DNA from: an uncultured Lachnospiraceae bacterium | GTDB lineage: Bacteria > Bacillota > Clostridia > Lachnospirales > Lachnospiraceae | Length of the DNA: 52,185 nucleotides | Direction of reading: 5' to 3' | NCBI GenBank assembly: GCA_900317825.1 | Contig: ONIH01000010.1 | Coordinates: 1-52,185, forward strand | Shown: positions 35,751-43,848 of the stretch, piece after piece | Position numbering within the stretch: position 1 is the first letter of the stretch | How the letters are laid out: each line of letters begins with the position of its first letter | The notes under the pieces: generated by a model | The model's database searches: none | Seen by the model: only the letters and a program-made list of their open reading frames with translations | Told to the model about the DNA's origin: nothing | Made by a program: the position numbers and the translations under genes

Positions 35751-37287
35751 CTATTTTTCCTCCTGCCATCATGATACCGAGCTGCTTCTCATCAGCTTCG
35801 GAGCCTTTTACGCTTCCTTCTATTTTCCCATCAAAGATGACGTCTATCCTGTCTGAGAGTGACATAATCTCGTCGAGCTCGAACGATACGAGAAGAACTG
35901 CACGTCCCTTGTTCCTCTGCTCTACCAGATACTTGTGTACGAATTCGATGGCCCCGACATCCAGACCTCTGGTCGGGTTCATAGCGATCAGAAGCTCCTT
36001 GTCGTTCGTCACCTCACGGGCGATGATGACCTTCTGCTGGTTTCCTCCTGAAAGCTGTCTTGCCAGACGGTTTTCACAGCCTCTCGGTCTGATATCGAAT
36101 TTATCGATCAGCTGGTTAGTGAATTTCGAAATGGCTGAGCGGTTCAGAATCCCATGCTTTGAAAACTGAGGCTTGTCGTAATTCTGCAGGATCATATTTT
36201 CAGCGACAGTGAAATCCATTACGAGTCCGTGCTTCTGTCTGTCCTCCGGGATAGATGAAACTCCGTCATCGAAGATTTCCTTTGGCTTTTTGTTAAAAAT
36301 GTCTTTGCCTTCTACCGTGATCTTGCCTGACTCTGCTTTCATAAGTCCGGTAAGTATCTCGACAAGCTCTGACTGTCCATTTCCGTCAACGCCGGCAAGT
36401 CCTACGATCTCACCCTTGTGTACTTTCAGATTCAGACCGTTTAAGATGTCAACACCACGATAGTCCTTTGCATGGAGGTTTTCTACATCGAGAACCACCT
36501 CTCCAGGAGCCTGCTCCTTTTTATCTACTTTGAACTCTACGTTCCTGCCGACCATCATCTCGGCGAGTCTGTTCTCGTCTACCTGGTCTACCTCGACTGT
36601 ATCGATGTATTTACCCTGTCTTATGATGGTGCAGAAATCTGCGGCCTCAGTGATCTCCTTCAGCTTATGTGTGATCAGGATGACACTCTTGCCATCCTTT
36701 GTCAGGTTCTTTATAATCTCCATAAGCTCGGTGATCTCCTGAGGAGTCAGCGATGATGTAGGCTCATCCAGGATCAGATGTCTGGCGCCTCTGTAGAGCA
36801 CCTTCAGGATTTCTACACGCTGCTGCATTCCTACTGAGATGTCCTCGACCTTTGCGTCAGGATCGACCTTCAGTCCGTATCTCTCGGACAGTTCCATGAT
36901 CTTTTCCCTGGCGCTTACCTTATCGACCACGAGACCTTTTCTCGGCTCCGAACCGAGGATGATATTCTCTGTGACCGTGAACGGCTGTATCAGCATGAAG
37001 TGCTGGTGCACCATTCCTATACCAAGCTTTATGGCTTCTTCAGGCCCGTTTATTTTTACAGGCTTTCCATCGATCTCAATGGATCCCTCGTTCGGCTGAT
37101 ATATGCCGTAAAGCACGTTCATCAGCGTACTCTTGCCTGCTCCGTTTTCTCCGAGGATGGCATGTACCTCCCCTTTGTGGACGGTCAGGTTGATGTGGTC
37201 GTTCGCCGTGAAATTACCAAATCGTTTCACGATGCCTTTCATCCGGATGGCTTCAACGCTCATATCCGCATTACTGTCTTTTTTCAC
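35740..37287 (-). CDS. nupO: nucleoside ABC transporter ATPase (NupO-like)
   Basis: A 515-residue protein with two ABC domains (about 12-245 and 265-505). The first has GENGAGKST and a Q-loop; the second has GVDGNGQSE in place of a standard Walker A, as in the RbsA/NupO group where one site is degenerate. LSGGNQQKV is the second signature. It starts with GTG at 37287, with AGAGAGG eight bases before it. It powers the NupP/NupQ pair. Confidence 0.95.
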   Translation of the reverse strand: MKKDSNADMSVEAIRMKGIVKRFGNFTANDHINLTVHKGEVHAILGENGAGKSTLMNVLYGIYQPNEGSIEIDGKPVKINGPEEAIKLGIGMVHQHFMLIQPFTVTENIILGSEPRKGLVVDKVSAREKIMELSERYGLKVDPDAKVEDISVGMQQRVEILKVLYRGARHLILDEPTSSLTPQEITELMEIIKNLTKDGKSVILITHKLKEITEAADFCTIIRQGKYIDTVEVDQVDENRLAEMMVGRNVEFKVDKKEQAPGEVVLDVENLHAKDYRGVDILNGLNLKVHKGEIVGLAGVDGNGQSELVEILTGLMKAESGKITVEGKDIFNKKPKEIFDDGVSSIPEDRQKHGLVMDFTVAENMILQNYDKPQFSKHGILNRSAISKFTNQLIDKFDIRPRGCENRLARQLSGGNQQKVIIAREVTNDKELLIAMNPTRGLDVGAIEFVHKYLVEQRNKGRAVLLVSFELDEIMSLSDRIDVIFDGKIEGSVKGSEADEKQLGIMMAGGKIDEK

Positions 37288-37303
37288 CGCATTTACCTCT
37301 CTG

Positions 37304-38140
37304 CTAGACTAATACAACAGTTTTTACTCCGATACTCTCCGCCAGTTCTTTTAATCTATTCATGTAATCCTTTTTCGGGGGATTCATTTCCACTGCATAC
37401 TTTTCACGCACACCCATCGGCCGATAGGTGATGATCTTGTACCGGACTTCAGGATAGTCCTTTATGTGCTTTGACACTTCACTGATAGTTTTTTCCACAT
37501 CGAAAAGTCCCGGTACTACTACCGTCCTGACTTCATAGAGCTTGTGCTTTTCCGCCAGATGATCGAGGTTCTTAAGCACCATCTCATTTGAAAAATCCAC
37601 GACCTTATGATGGTCTTCCGCTGTCCAGCTCTTCACGTCAAGCATTACACCATCGCAAACATCCAGGAGTTCTTCATCCTTTGAAAAATCGTAGCTTCCG
37701 TTTGAGTCGATCAGCGCTCCTAGTCCGATTTCTTTACACAGCTTAAACAGCTCCCGTAAAAAATCCGGATAAAAAGTGCACTCGCCTCCGGAAGTCGTTA
37801 TCCCTCTGATGTAAGGCACCTGCTTTTTCACCTCTTCGAATACTTCCTGCGGAGTCATCCATCTGATACGCGGAGAAGCGTCGTGAGTGCAGGTCTTTAT
37901 GCATGTGTCGCATGCGACGCACTTAGTATAGTCGAAGGTCACTTTTCCATCGACCATCGAAAGCGCGTGGACCGGACATTTCGGAACGCAGTCTCCACAG
38001 TTAATGCAGAGCTTCCTGGTCTCGGGGTTGTGACAGTAGCGGCAGTTGAAGTTGCACCCCTGAAGAAAGACCGATGTCCTGTTCCCCGGTCCATCGACCG
38101 ATGAGAACGGGATGATCTTATTCACCGGGTATCTCTCCAA
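37304..38140 (-). CDS. yjjW: YjjW-type glycyl radical enzyme activase
   Basis: A 278-residue radical SAM activase. The SAM cluster is Cys29-x3-Cys33-x2-Cys36 (CNFNCRYC), and two ferredoxin-type clusters follow (Cys45/48/51/55 and Cys74/77/80/84). It should make the glycyl radical on the adjacent YjjI. The chosen start is a TTG at 38140, with AGGAAAG nine bases before it; an in-frame GTG at codon 6 with GGAGAG is an alternative. It lies one base after the yjjI stop. Paired yjjW/yjjI genes sit beside the deo operon in E. coli too. Confidence 0.93.
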   Translation of the reverse strand: MERYPVNKIIPFSSVDGPGNRTSVFLQGCNFNCRYCHNPETRKLCINCGDCVPKCPVHALSMVDGKVTFDYTKCVACDTCIKTCTHDASPRIRWMTPQEVFEEVKKQVPYIRGITTSGGECTFYPDFLRELFKLCKEIGLGALIDSNGSYDFSKDEELLDVCDGVMLDVKSWTAEDHHKVVDFSNEMVLKNLDHLAEKHKLYEVRTVVVPGLFDVEKTISEVSKHIKDYPEVRYKIITYRPMGVREKYAVEMNPPKKDYMNRLKELAESIGVKTVVLV

Positions 38141-38141
38141 C

Positions 38142-39689
38142 TTATCTCACTTTCCTTTCAAGTATATGTCCGTTATGCTTTGCTCCCATACCGAGTGCCG
38201 TGGTATCCTGCATGACGTTCTCGCCGTTTTCGAGCTTTTCTATCTCTGACTTCTTTACCAGGTAACCTGTGATCCTTATGACATCCGAATCAGATGCGTA
38301 GAATGACAGGTATCTGATGCCGTCCTTGAAGGCTCCCTTTATGATGTCGAGCAGGTACTCGTGGTTCTTGTGGACTGTCATGTCTATCGGGAAGATGTCG
38401 CCTGTTCCCGATGGGAAGTAATGATGGAATCTCTCGAGCACCTTCAGATGGTCGATCATCTCATCCGGCTCTTCGCCGATAGGAATTCTGGTTCCAGGTG
38501 TTACGTTCTTATCAGATGCAAGTCCGACCTGGGCGTGCAGCAGATAGTGTCCGCCGGTCGCCTCACAGTACGGAGCTTTGTGATTATTATTGAAGTCATT
38601 GATGATGTCCATGATCTCGACTCCGAGGTCATCGGCTTCCTTCGAATGTCCGAAGCGGAGTCCGGTCTTTCCTTCTTTTTCAAGGAGGATATTCACCGCG
38701 TCTGCAAGCCCTACAAGTCCATACATGGCTGTGAACTTATCCCTGTGGATCAGGCCTTCCTTTGCCAGGAAGTTATTCTCGAAAAATCCGCTCTCCTCTA
38801 CTATAAACTTCACCCTGGCATCCATGTAGCGTGCCTGGATGTCCATTACATAAGGGAGGACATTTTTCTCGAAGTCCTCGATATTTTTCGCTCTCTTTGC
38901 GATATTACCGAGGATCAGTCTGACGAGGGTGTAGGAACCGCCGCCGTACTTAAGTCCGTTGTAGCAGCTGGCTACTACATAGTCCTCGCCCAGTTCTGAA
39001 ACGAACATCTTATGGTTTGCGAATGACGGCTTTGCGGCCTTCAGTGTCGTCTCTATGCCCTGGATAGCGTAATCATCAGGAGTGATATCCGGATCGTACT
39101 TCATAGTCACGTTCGGTACTGTATCGCAGGTCTCAGCTATAGCCTTCATGATGATACGTCCGGCTCTCGTGTCCTCCGGTCCGATATTCGCGTGAGAAAA
39201 TGAGTCGAGGATCGTCCTGTCCATGTGGATCAGGAACATCTTCGTTAGTTTCAGTGCGGTCTCATCATCCACGTCTTTCATATAAGGGTCGAGAAGCTTA
39301 TCAAGTGCTCCGACATATACCGGATAATTCGTAACCGACGGTACATTTTTATAAAGGATAAGCAGATTATTCATCGCTTCGAGAAGGTCGTGCGCAGGTC
39401 CAAGTCTTAAGAACTTGCTTCCCTCCTTTAAGAACTTCTCATAATCCGGTACTATGTATCTCGGTCTCAGTGGCGCATGTCCCTCGCTCAGGTCACAGAT
39501 GCACTGTGTCTCTATCGGGGCATTTAATAACTCATCGAGTCCTTCAGGCAGGTCTAATACTTCAAGAAGTGAGTCTGCCAGATTTGCCATCGTAGCCACC
39601 TTCTGCTCATGTGTCAGTGTCGGGCTCTTGACCGTATCAAGCATCTCTTCCCTTGTCTTGTTTACCTTTTCCATGCTTATATCTCTCAT
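38142..39689 (-). CDS. yjjI: YjjI-family glycyl radical enzyme, unknown reaction
   Basis: A 515-residue protein of the DUF3029/YjjI family. The glycyl radical site is Gly475 in RITGY near the C terminus, and Cys242 in ASCYNGLKYGG is the likely thiyl-radical residue (inferred from position). It is shorter than pyruvate formate-lyase, as usual for the family, and no reaction is established that I know of. AGGAGG lies eight bases before the ATG. It stands in the middle of a nucleoside operon with deoC, so its substrate may be a deoxyribose derivative or a product such as acetaldehyde (inference). Confidence 0.93.
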   Translation of the reverse strand: MRDISMEKVNKTREEMLDTVKSPTLTHEQKVATMANLADSLLEVLDLPEGLDELLNAPIETQCICDLSEGHAPLRPRYIVPDYEKFLKEGSKFLRLGPAHDLLEAMNNLLILYKNVPSVTNYPVYVGALDKLLDPYMKDVDDETALKLTKMFLIHMDRTILDSFSHANIGPEDTRAGRIIMKAIAETCDTVPNVTMKYDPDITPDDYAIQGIETTLKAAKPSFANHKMFVSELGEDYVVASCYNGLKYGGGSYTLVRLILGNIAKRAKNIEDFEKNVLPYVMDIQARYMDARVKFIVEESGFFENNFLAKEGLIHRDKFTAMYGLVGLADAVNILLEKEGKTGLRFGHSKEADDLGVEIMDIINDFNNNHKAPYCEATGGHYLLHAQVGLASDKNVTPGTRIPIGEEPDEMIDHLKVLERFHHYFPSGTGDIFPIDMTVHKNHEYLLDIIKGAFKDGIRYLSFYASDSDVIRITGYLVKKSEIEKLENGENVMQDTTALGMGAKHNGHILERKVR

Positions 39690-39710
39690 GGCAACAACCT
39701 CCTGTGTCTA

Positions 39711-39737
39711 AAAAAGAGGCGCTGCGCAGGCAGCGCC
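39711..39737 (-). terminator. hairpin between the BMP lipoprotein gene and yjjI
   Basis: Arms GGCGCTGC (39718-39725) and GCAGCGCC (39730-39737) with a four-base loop are followed on the minus strand by TCTTTTTTAG. It lies just after the nucleoside-binding lipoprotein gene, so a leaky terminator here would favour that protein over the rest of the operon. Confidence 0.7.
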
Positions 39738-39751
39738 CCCGGATAACTTTA

Positions 39752-40828
39752 TTACTTGATAGTATAGATTCCCTTGCCGTAAGCCTTTTCGAACTCATCT
39801 CTGGTCTTAGGTACTGTGATCTTTCCATCGATGATCTGCTGCTTTACATCCTGAACTTTCTTTAATACGTCCGGATCTAAGTTATCAGTAGTAGGAGCGA
39901 TATCTACACCGCCGTCCTTAAGGCTGAATGTCTCAACTCCACCCTTTACCTTGCCGTCCTTTGTGTCCTTGGCAACTGCGTAAACAGCGTTATCAACTCT
40001 CTTCATAGCTGATGTAAGGATGGTCTTCGGAGCGATAGAACTCTGGTCAGAGTCAACACCGATAGCCCAGATACCTGCTTCCTTACATGCATCGATAACA
40101 CCAAGTCCTGTGCCGCCTGCTGCCTGGAAAATGATGTCTGCGCCGCCAGTGATCATGGCGTTTGCTGCCGACTTTCCGGCTGCTGTATCCGCGAAGCTGT
40201 TAGCGTTTGCCATCTGGATCTTTATGTCCTTTCCAGCTTCTTTTCCGGCATCAAGAACACCTGCGCAGTAACCGAATCCGAACTCGTTCATCATGTCTGT
40301 AGACTGTCCGAGTACGAAACCTACGTTATTAGTCTTAGTAGTAAGTCCTGCTGCGTAACCTACGAGGTATGAAGACTGTCCTGCCTCGAACATAAGTGAG
40401 GTGACATTATCCATATCTGCGAGTGATGAATCATCTACGATAGCGAACTTCTGATCCGGATTTGCCTCAGCCTCAGTCTTAAGGGCATCTGCAAGTGCAT
40501 ATCCGATACAGATGATCATGTCATATCCGCCGTCGATGAATGTCTCGATGTTCGGCTGATAGTCAGCGTCTGTTTTTGACTCAAGGTACTTTGCCTCGAT
40601 ACCGAAGTCCTTCTGTGCCTTCTGAAGTCCTTCCCATGCTGACTGGTTGAATGAACCGTCGTTTACACCGCCGACATCTGTAACGATACCGACCTTAATG
40701 GTCTTTCCCGAGCTGGCTGAACCTGATGCTGAGCTGCCGCCCTTTGATGCTGATCCTGATCCGCAGGCTGCAAGTGACAGGGTCATGACTCCTGCTAGTA
40801 CAAGTGCTGCAATTCTCTTTAGTTTCAT
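39752..40828 (-). CDS. nupN: nucleoside-binding BMP-family lipoprotein
   Basis: A 358-residue basic membrane protein (BMP/PnrA/TmpC type). The lipobox LAAC gives Cys22, followed by a Gly/Ser linker. The mature part has VTDVGGVNDGSFNQSAW, the conserved purine-nucleoside site segment, and FQAAGGTGLG. It captures nucleosides outside the cell for NupOPQ. AGGAGG precedes the ATG. Second gene in the operon after udp. Confidence 0.94.
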   Translation of the reverse strand: MKLKRIAALVLAGVMTLSLAACGSGSASKGGSSASGSASSGKTIKVGIVTDVGGVNDGSFNQSAWEGLQKAQKDFGIEAKYLESKTDADYQPNIETFIDGGYDMIICIGYALADALKTEAEANPDQKFAIVDDSSLADMDNVTSLMFEAGQSSYLVGYAAGLTTKTNNVGFVLGQSTDMMNEFGFGYCAGVLDAGKEAGKDIKIQMANANSFADTAAGKSAANAMITGGADIIFQAAGGTGLGVIDACKEAGIWAIGVDSDQSSIAPKTILTSAMKRVDNAVYAVAKDTKDGKVKGGVETFSLKDGGVDIAPTTDNLDPDVLKKVQDVKQQIIDGKITVPKTRDEFEKAYGKGIYTIK

Positions 40829-40855
40829 CTGACAATTCCTCCTTATTCTAGTTTG

Positions 40856-41644
40856 TCAGTCTGTGGCAGAGTTTTTCTCTGCCTGTATCATGAGCCTTAT
40901 AGCTTCAACAGCTGTACGGATGGCTCCCTCCGTATCATGCACCTGTGTGTTTGAAAGACCCTTGGCGGCTCTTTCCTGGTTCGCTATCGCAAGGAAGCAC
41001 GAACCGCATCTGACTCCTCTGGCGGCTGCCACTGTAAAAAGTGCTGCCGACTCCATCTCTGAAGCAAGTGTCCCGAGCTTCAGCCAGGCGTCCCACTTGT
41101 TCTTCAGCTCATATCCGACCGGCATTTTCTCCGGCTCATGCTGTCCGTAGAACGCGTCCTTGCACTCGACTACTCCGAGATGATACGTCTCCTTCAGATT
41201 CTCCGCTGCTTTTTTCAATGCGTAAGTCACATCAAAATCAGCTACAGCCGGGAATTCTATCGGAGCATACTCCTTGCTCGTTCCTTCCATCCTGATGGCT
41301 CCGGTCGCGATGACTAAGTCACCGCCCTTGACGTCGAGCTGCATCCCGCCGCAGGTACCCACTCTTATAAAAGTGTCCGCACCGCAGTGTACGAGTTCTT
41401 CCATGGCTATGGATGCTGACGGTCCGCCGACTCCTGTAGAAGTCACGCTCACCATCTCTCCATCGAGGTATCCGGTGTACGTCGTGAACTCTCTGTTATC
41501 TGCCACGAAATGCGGATCATCGAAAAATGCTGCGATCTTCTTGCATCTCTTCGGATCACCCGGCAGGATAACGTACTTTCCGACCTCGCCTTTGCCTACG
41601 CCTATGTGGTACTCTTTTCCTGAGCCCTCTGTATAATCAACCAT
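40856..41644 (-). CDS. udp: uridine phosphorylase
   Basis: A 262-residue NP-I family phosphorylase. ILPGDPKRC near the start, RVGTCGGMQ and the [13 protein letters not shown] segment match uridine phosphorylases rather than purine-specific hexameric enzymes. It splits uridine, and often deoxyuridine, into uracil and sugar-1-phosphate. First gene of the operon, with a leader of about 100 bases containing a weak AT-rich hairpin. Confidence 0.92.
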   Translation of the reverse strand: MVDYTEGSGKEYHIGVGKGEVGKYVILPGDPKRCKKIAAFFDDPHFVADNREFTTYTGYLDGEMVSVTSTGVGGPSASIAMEELVHCGADTFIRVGTCGGMQLDVKGGDLVIATGAIRMEGTSKEYAPIEFPAVADFDVTYALKKAAENLKETYHLGVVECKDAFYGQHEPEKMPVGYELKNKWDAWLKLGTLASEMESAALFTVAAARGVRCGSCFLAIANQERAAKGLSNTQVHDTEGAIRTAVEAIRLMIQAEKNSATD

Positions 41645-41754
41645 ACACTTTTCCTTTCATCTATAAATGTAAGGGTGCACGAATGCTGCCCTGTATGATA
41701 TAAATATACTTTCATATCAGGATTCTCAAAAGGACATTTGGCACATTCATTGTA

Positions 41755-41783
41755 ATTCTAGCTAGTTTTCACAAATCTGTCAA
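41755..41783 (-). promoter_or_regulatory. promoter of the nucleoside operon
   Basis: On the minus strand TTGACA (41778-41783), a 17-base spacer and TAGAAT (41755-41760) form a near-consensus promoter with a start near 41748. An eight-base palindrome CTAGCTAG (41758-41765) overlaps the -10 and could be a repressor site. TTTGTGA in the spacer is a possible half-site for a Crp-like protein. Confidence 0.75.
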
Positions 41784-41810
41784 TGCTTTTTTGTGCACTT
41801 TGTATAAAGC

Positions 41811-41967
41811 ATGACTAGTTCCCCAGATACAAGTTGTAGTGCCCCTGCCCCGCTACCTGTCGGCAAGTCGTGCAGCGGTTCGTCGCGGCTGCTTAACGAG
41901 ATAGACTTGGGGGCCGCGAGCCCGAACGCGATGCGCGCATGCCGTCATGCGGGTCCTGTGACTGTGC
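41811..41967. other. GC-rich intergenic stretch with no gene recognised
   Basis: The 360-base gap between udp and the yesL-like gene holds the nucleoside promoter on its left, a terminator on its right and this GC-rich middle. Complementary segments include CCCC/AAGT with ACTTGGGG (about 41822-41915), GCAGC with GCTGC (about 41873-41892) and the 24-base repeat at 41930-41953. No open frame looks like a protein, and no tRNA is seen. It may be a structured RNA or decayed DNA. Confidence 0.3.
41930..41953 (-). repeat. second copy of a 24-base hairpin repeat
   Basis: It matches the reverse complement of 33660-33683 at 22 of 24 positions. Both copies keep a five-base stem with a four-base loop: GCATG-ACGG-CATGC here (minus strand) and GCGTG-GCGG-CATGC there. 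The stem difference (A-U to G-U) keeps pairing. Confidence 0.55.
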
Positions 41968-42002
41968 AAAAAAGCAGCTCTGCAATCACGCAGAGCTGCT
42001 TT
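41968..42002 (-). terminator. terminator of the maltodextrin/YesL unit
   Basis: A perfect 13-base inverted repeat (41971-41983 and 41990-42002) with a six-base loop is followed on the minus strand by T residues (41968-41973 read as TTTTTT). It lies three bases after the yesL-like stop. Confidence 0.9.
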
Positions 42003-42004
42003 GA

Positions 42005-42748
42005 TCAATCGTCATTTTTATTATCAGGGTCTGGAGATGGTGGGTAGTCGTCAGGGTAAAGGTCTTCATCCGGGATGATCTCGTCGACCGGAGTCTCGTC
42101 GTAGCCCTCCGGCAGGAATGGCGCAAGCGCGTGGCGGAACAGGTAAGCTGCTCCAAGTGCCGCGGCTCCGAACCATACCAGAAGCAGGAACGGTACGCAG
42201 AAGAACGCCGTTCTCGCAGGAACGATCAGGAGGATAAGTGGCGACAGATAGCAGCAGGCTATCAGCAGAGACCACGGAAAACGCGCAATGCTTATAAGCA
42301 GGCCATTTTTTATGGTCTGGATGACAGTGTTGTCAAATATCGCCGTAAGTGTCAGCGAATACCAGGAAGTGAACGCCACTATAAGCACCAGCACGCCGAA
42401 CACGATATAGGCGGCCATTTCAGCTCCGCCATTCAGGTTCATCTGATGCCCGATGATCCTGTAATCCACGTACAGGAGCGCGATAAAAATGAGCTGTATC
42501 AGCCAGATCAGCGTGCCCTTTTTGAAATTCACTTTGAACGCGTGAAAAAATGCCTTCGTAATTCCAGTTCCTTCACGGTTCTTAGTCATTCGCCAGGCGA
42601 CGTCCATCATCGCCGTAAAGGAAGCCCCTATCGTAAAAACAGGGATCGAGCATACGATAAACCAGACATTTATCAGTGCTATGTTTGCGAGTTTTGTAAG
42701 GCTCGATGATACCGGACCTTCCGGGTCGAGATTTAAGCCAATAGCCAT
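42005..42748 (-). CDS. YesL-like membrane protein (DUF624)
   Basis: A 247-residue protein with about five membrane helices in the first 200 residues and an acidic, Pro-rich C-terminal tail. The SLTKLANIALINVWFIVCSI start is typical of the YesL/DUF624 family, which is often encoded beside sugar ABC transporters and whose role is unknown. GGAGG lies seven bases before the ATG. It follows the LacI regulator but a strong hairpin stands between them, so expression from the mal promoter would be partial. Confidence 0.85.
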   Translation of the reverse strand: MAIGLNLDPEGPVSSSLTKLANIALINVWFIVCSIPVFTIGASFTAMMDVAWRMTKNREGTGITKAFFHAFKVNFKKGTLIWLIQLIFIALLYVDYRIIGHQMNLNGGAEMAAYIVFGVLVLIVAFTSWYSLTLTAIFDNTVIQTIKNGLLISIARFPWSLLIACCYLSPLILLIVPARTAFFCVPFLLLVWFGAAALGAAYLFRHALAPFLPEGYDETPVDEIIPDEDLYPDDYPPSPDPDNKNDD

Positions 42749-42770
42749 CCTGGGTCCTCCATACTAAAAA

Positions 42771-42801
42771 GTTGAAAAAGGGGTCTGTCCCCTTTTTCAA
42801 C
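42771..42801 (-). terminator. 13-base-pair hairpin overlapping the stop of the LacI gene
   Basis: A perfect 13-base inverted repeat (42771-42783 and 42789-42801) with a TCTGT loop. The left-hand arm contains the stop codon of the regulator gene. The A and T tracts inside the stem let it work in either direction. Similar GGGG/CCCC hairpins with A/T flanks are common between genes in Clostridia (from memory). Confidence 0.7.
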
Positions 42802-43819
42802 CTACTGAGTCACGTTCTACCAGATGTGCAGGGTAGATAAGCTGTTTCGTTTTCTTTGCCCCGTTTATCGATTTTTTAAGGAGCTCGACAGAAGATTTCA
42901 CGAGCTGTTCCCTTGGCTGTACGACGCTCGTAAGCGACGGAGTCATGAATTTTCCGAGGCTTATGCCATCGAATCCGAGAACTGAAAGGTCTTCCGGTAT
43001 CCTGAGTCCCGCTTCCGAGATAGCCTTATAAGCACCGAATGCCGTCATATCCGAGATACAGTAGAGCGCCGTAAAATCAGTCCTCTGCAGCAGCTCCTTA
43101 GTGACTGCGTATCCGTTCTCAGGCGTGAACTCTGTGATGTCTGTCATCATGTAGCCGATCAGGTCTTCATCTATCGGAATGCCGGCCTCCGTCAGAGCCT
43201 TCTTGTATCCAGAAAGACGCTGTCCGCCGACCGCCAGGTCGTCCTTATGTCCTGTTACGATGGCTATACGCCTGTGACCTTTTCCGATCAGGTACTTCAC
43301 CGCGTTATAGCTCTCGGCTTCATCATCGATAGCGACGCTGTTCACCTTCGGAACAGGCGAATCCATGCTGTGCGCCACTGTGCAAAGCACATACGGAACA
43401 CTCAGCTGCTCGAGTTCCTGCTCAGGATTTTCCATCCGGCCTCCGAGGATTATCGCGCCTTTGAGCCTTTTTTCCTTTGCCAGCTCTACAGCTGCCTTCG
43501 CTATACTCTTATGCTCGTCGACTGAATGGAGCCAGAAATCAAACCCTGCCTTCAGCAGTTCATCCTGGAACTGGTCAAACATCGACTGGAAAAATATATT
43601 ATCGATGCCTCGAACCAGGAGCGCTATAGTATTCGATTCGCTGATACGGATATTCCTTGCGGCGTTATTCGGCACATAGTGGAATTTCCTGACGACTTCA
43701 AGCACCCGTGCTTTTGTTTCCTCGCTGATACCGTCGTCATCATTTATCGCACGTGAAACTGTGCTTACTCCAACCCCGCAATATTTTGCTATATCCTTTA
43801 TAGTAAGCTGTTTCGTCAT
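42797..43819 (-). CDS. malR: LacI-family regulator of the maltodextrin operon
   Basis: A 340-residue LacI protein. The N-terminal helix-turn-helix (IKDIAKYCGVGVSTVSRAIN) and hinge helix (NNAARNIR) are followed by a periplasmic-binding-like sensor domain. It is fifth in the mal operon, 29 bases after malQ, with AGGAGG before the ATG. It probably represses the operon at the boxes around 48647-48744 and responds to maltose or maltodextrin, as MalR proteins do (inference from context). Confidence 0.9.
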   Translation of the reverse strand: MTKQLTIKDIAKYCGVGVSTVSRAINDDDGISEETKARVLEVVRKFHYVPNNAARNIRISESNTIALLVRGIDNIFFQSMFDQFQDELLKAGFDFWLHSVDEHKSIAKAAVELAKEKRLKGAIILGGRMENPEQELEQLSVPYVLCTVAHSMDSPVPKVNSVAIDDEAESYNAVKYLIGKGHRRIAIVTGHKDDLAVGGQRLSGYKKALTEAGIPIDEDLIGYMMTDITEFTPENGYAVTKELLQRTDFTALYCISDMTAFGAYKAISEAGLRIPEDLSVLGFDGISLGKFMTPSLTSVVQPREQLVKSSVELLKKSINGAKKTKQLIYPAHLVERDSVG

Positions 43820-43848
43820 ACGAGCCTCCTGCTTCAGTCAGTGAAAGA

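Noticed and set aside
38361-38999. 212-codon frame opposite yjjI
   Set aside because: Antisense to a conserved enzyme, with no ribosome site and no recognisable domain.
41645-41760. Purine riboswitch before the nucleoside operon
   Set aside because: The leader lacks the conserved loop sequences of purine riboswitches and shows only a weak AT-rich hairpin.
41870-41895. tRNA fragment suggested by GGTTCGT
   Set aside because: No acceptor stem, anticodon arm or CCA end can be built around it.
41811-42047. 78-codon rightward frame in the GC-rich gap
   Set aside because: It crosses the yesL-like terminator and 3' end, has no ribosome site and looks random.
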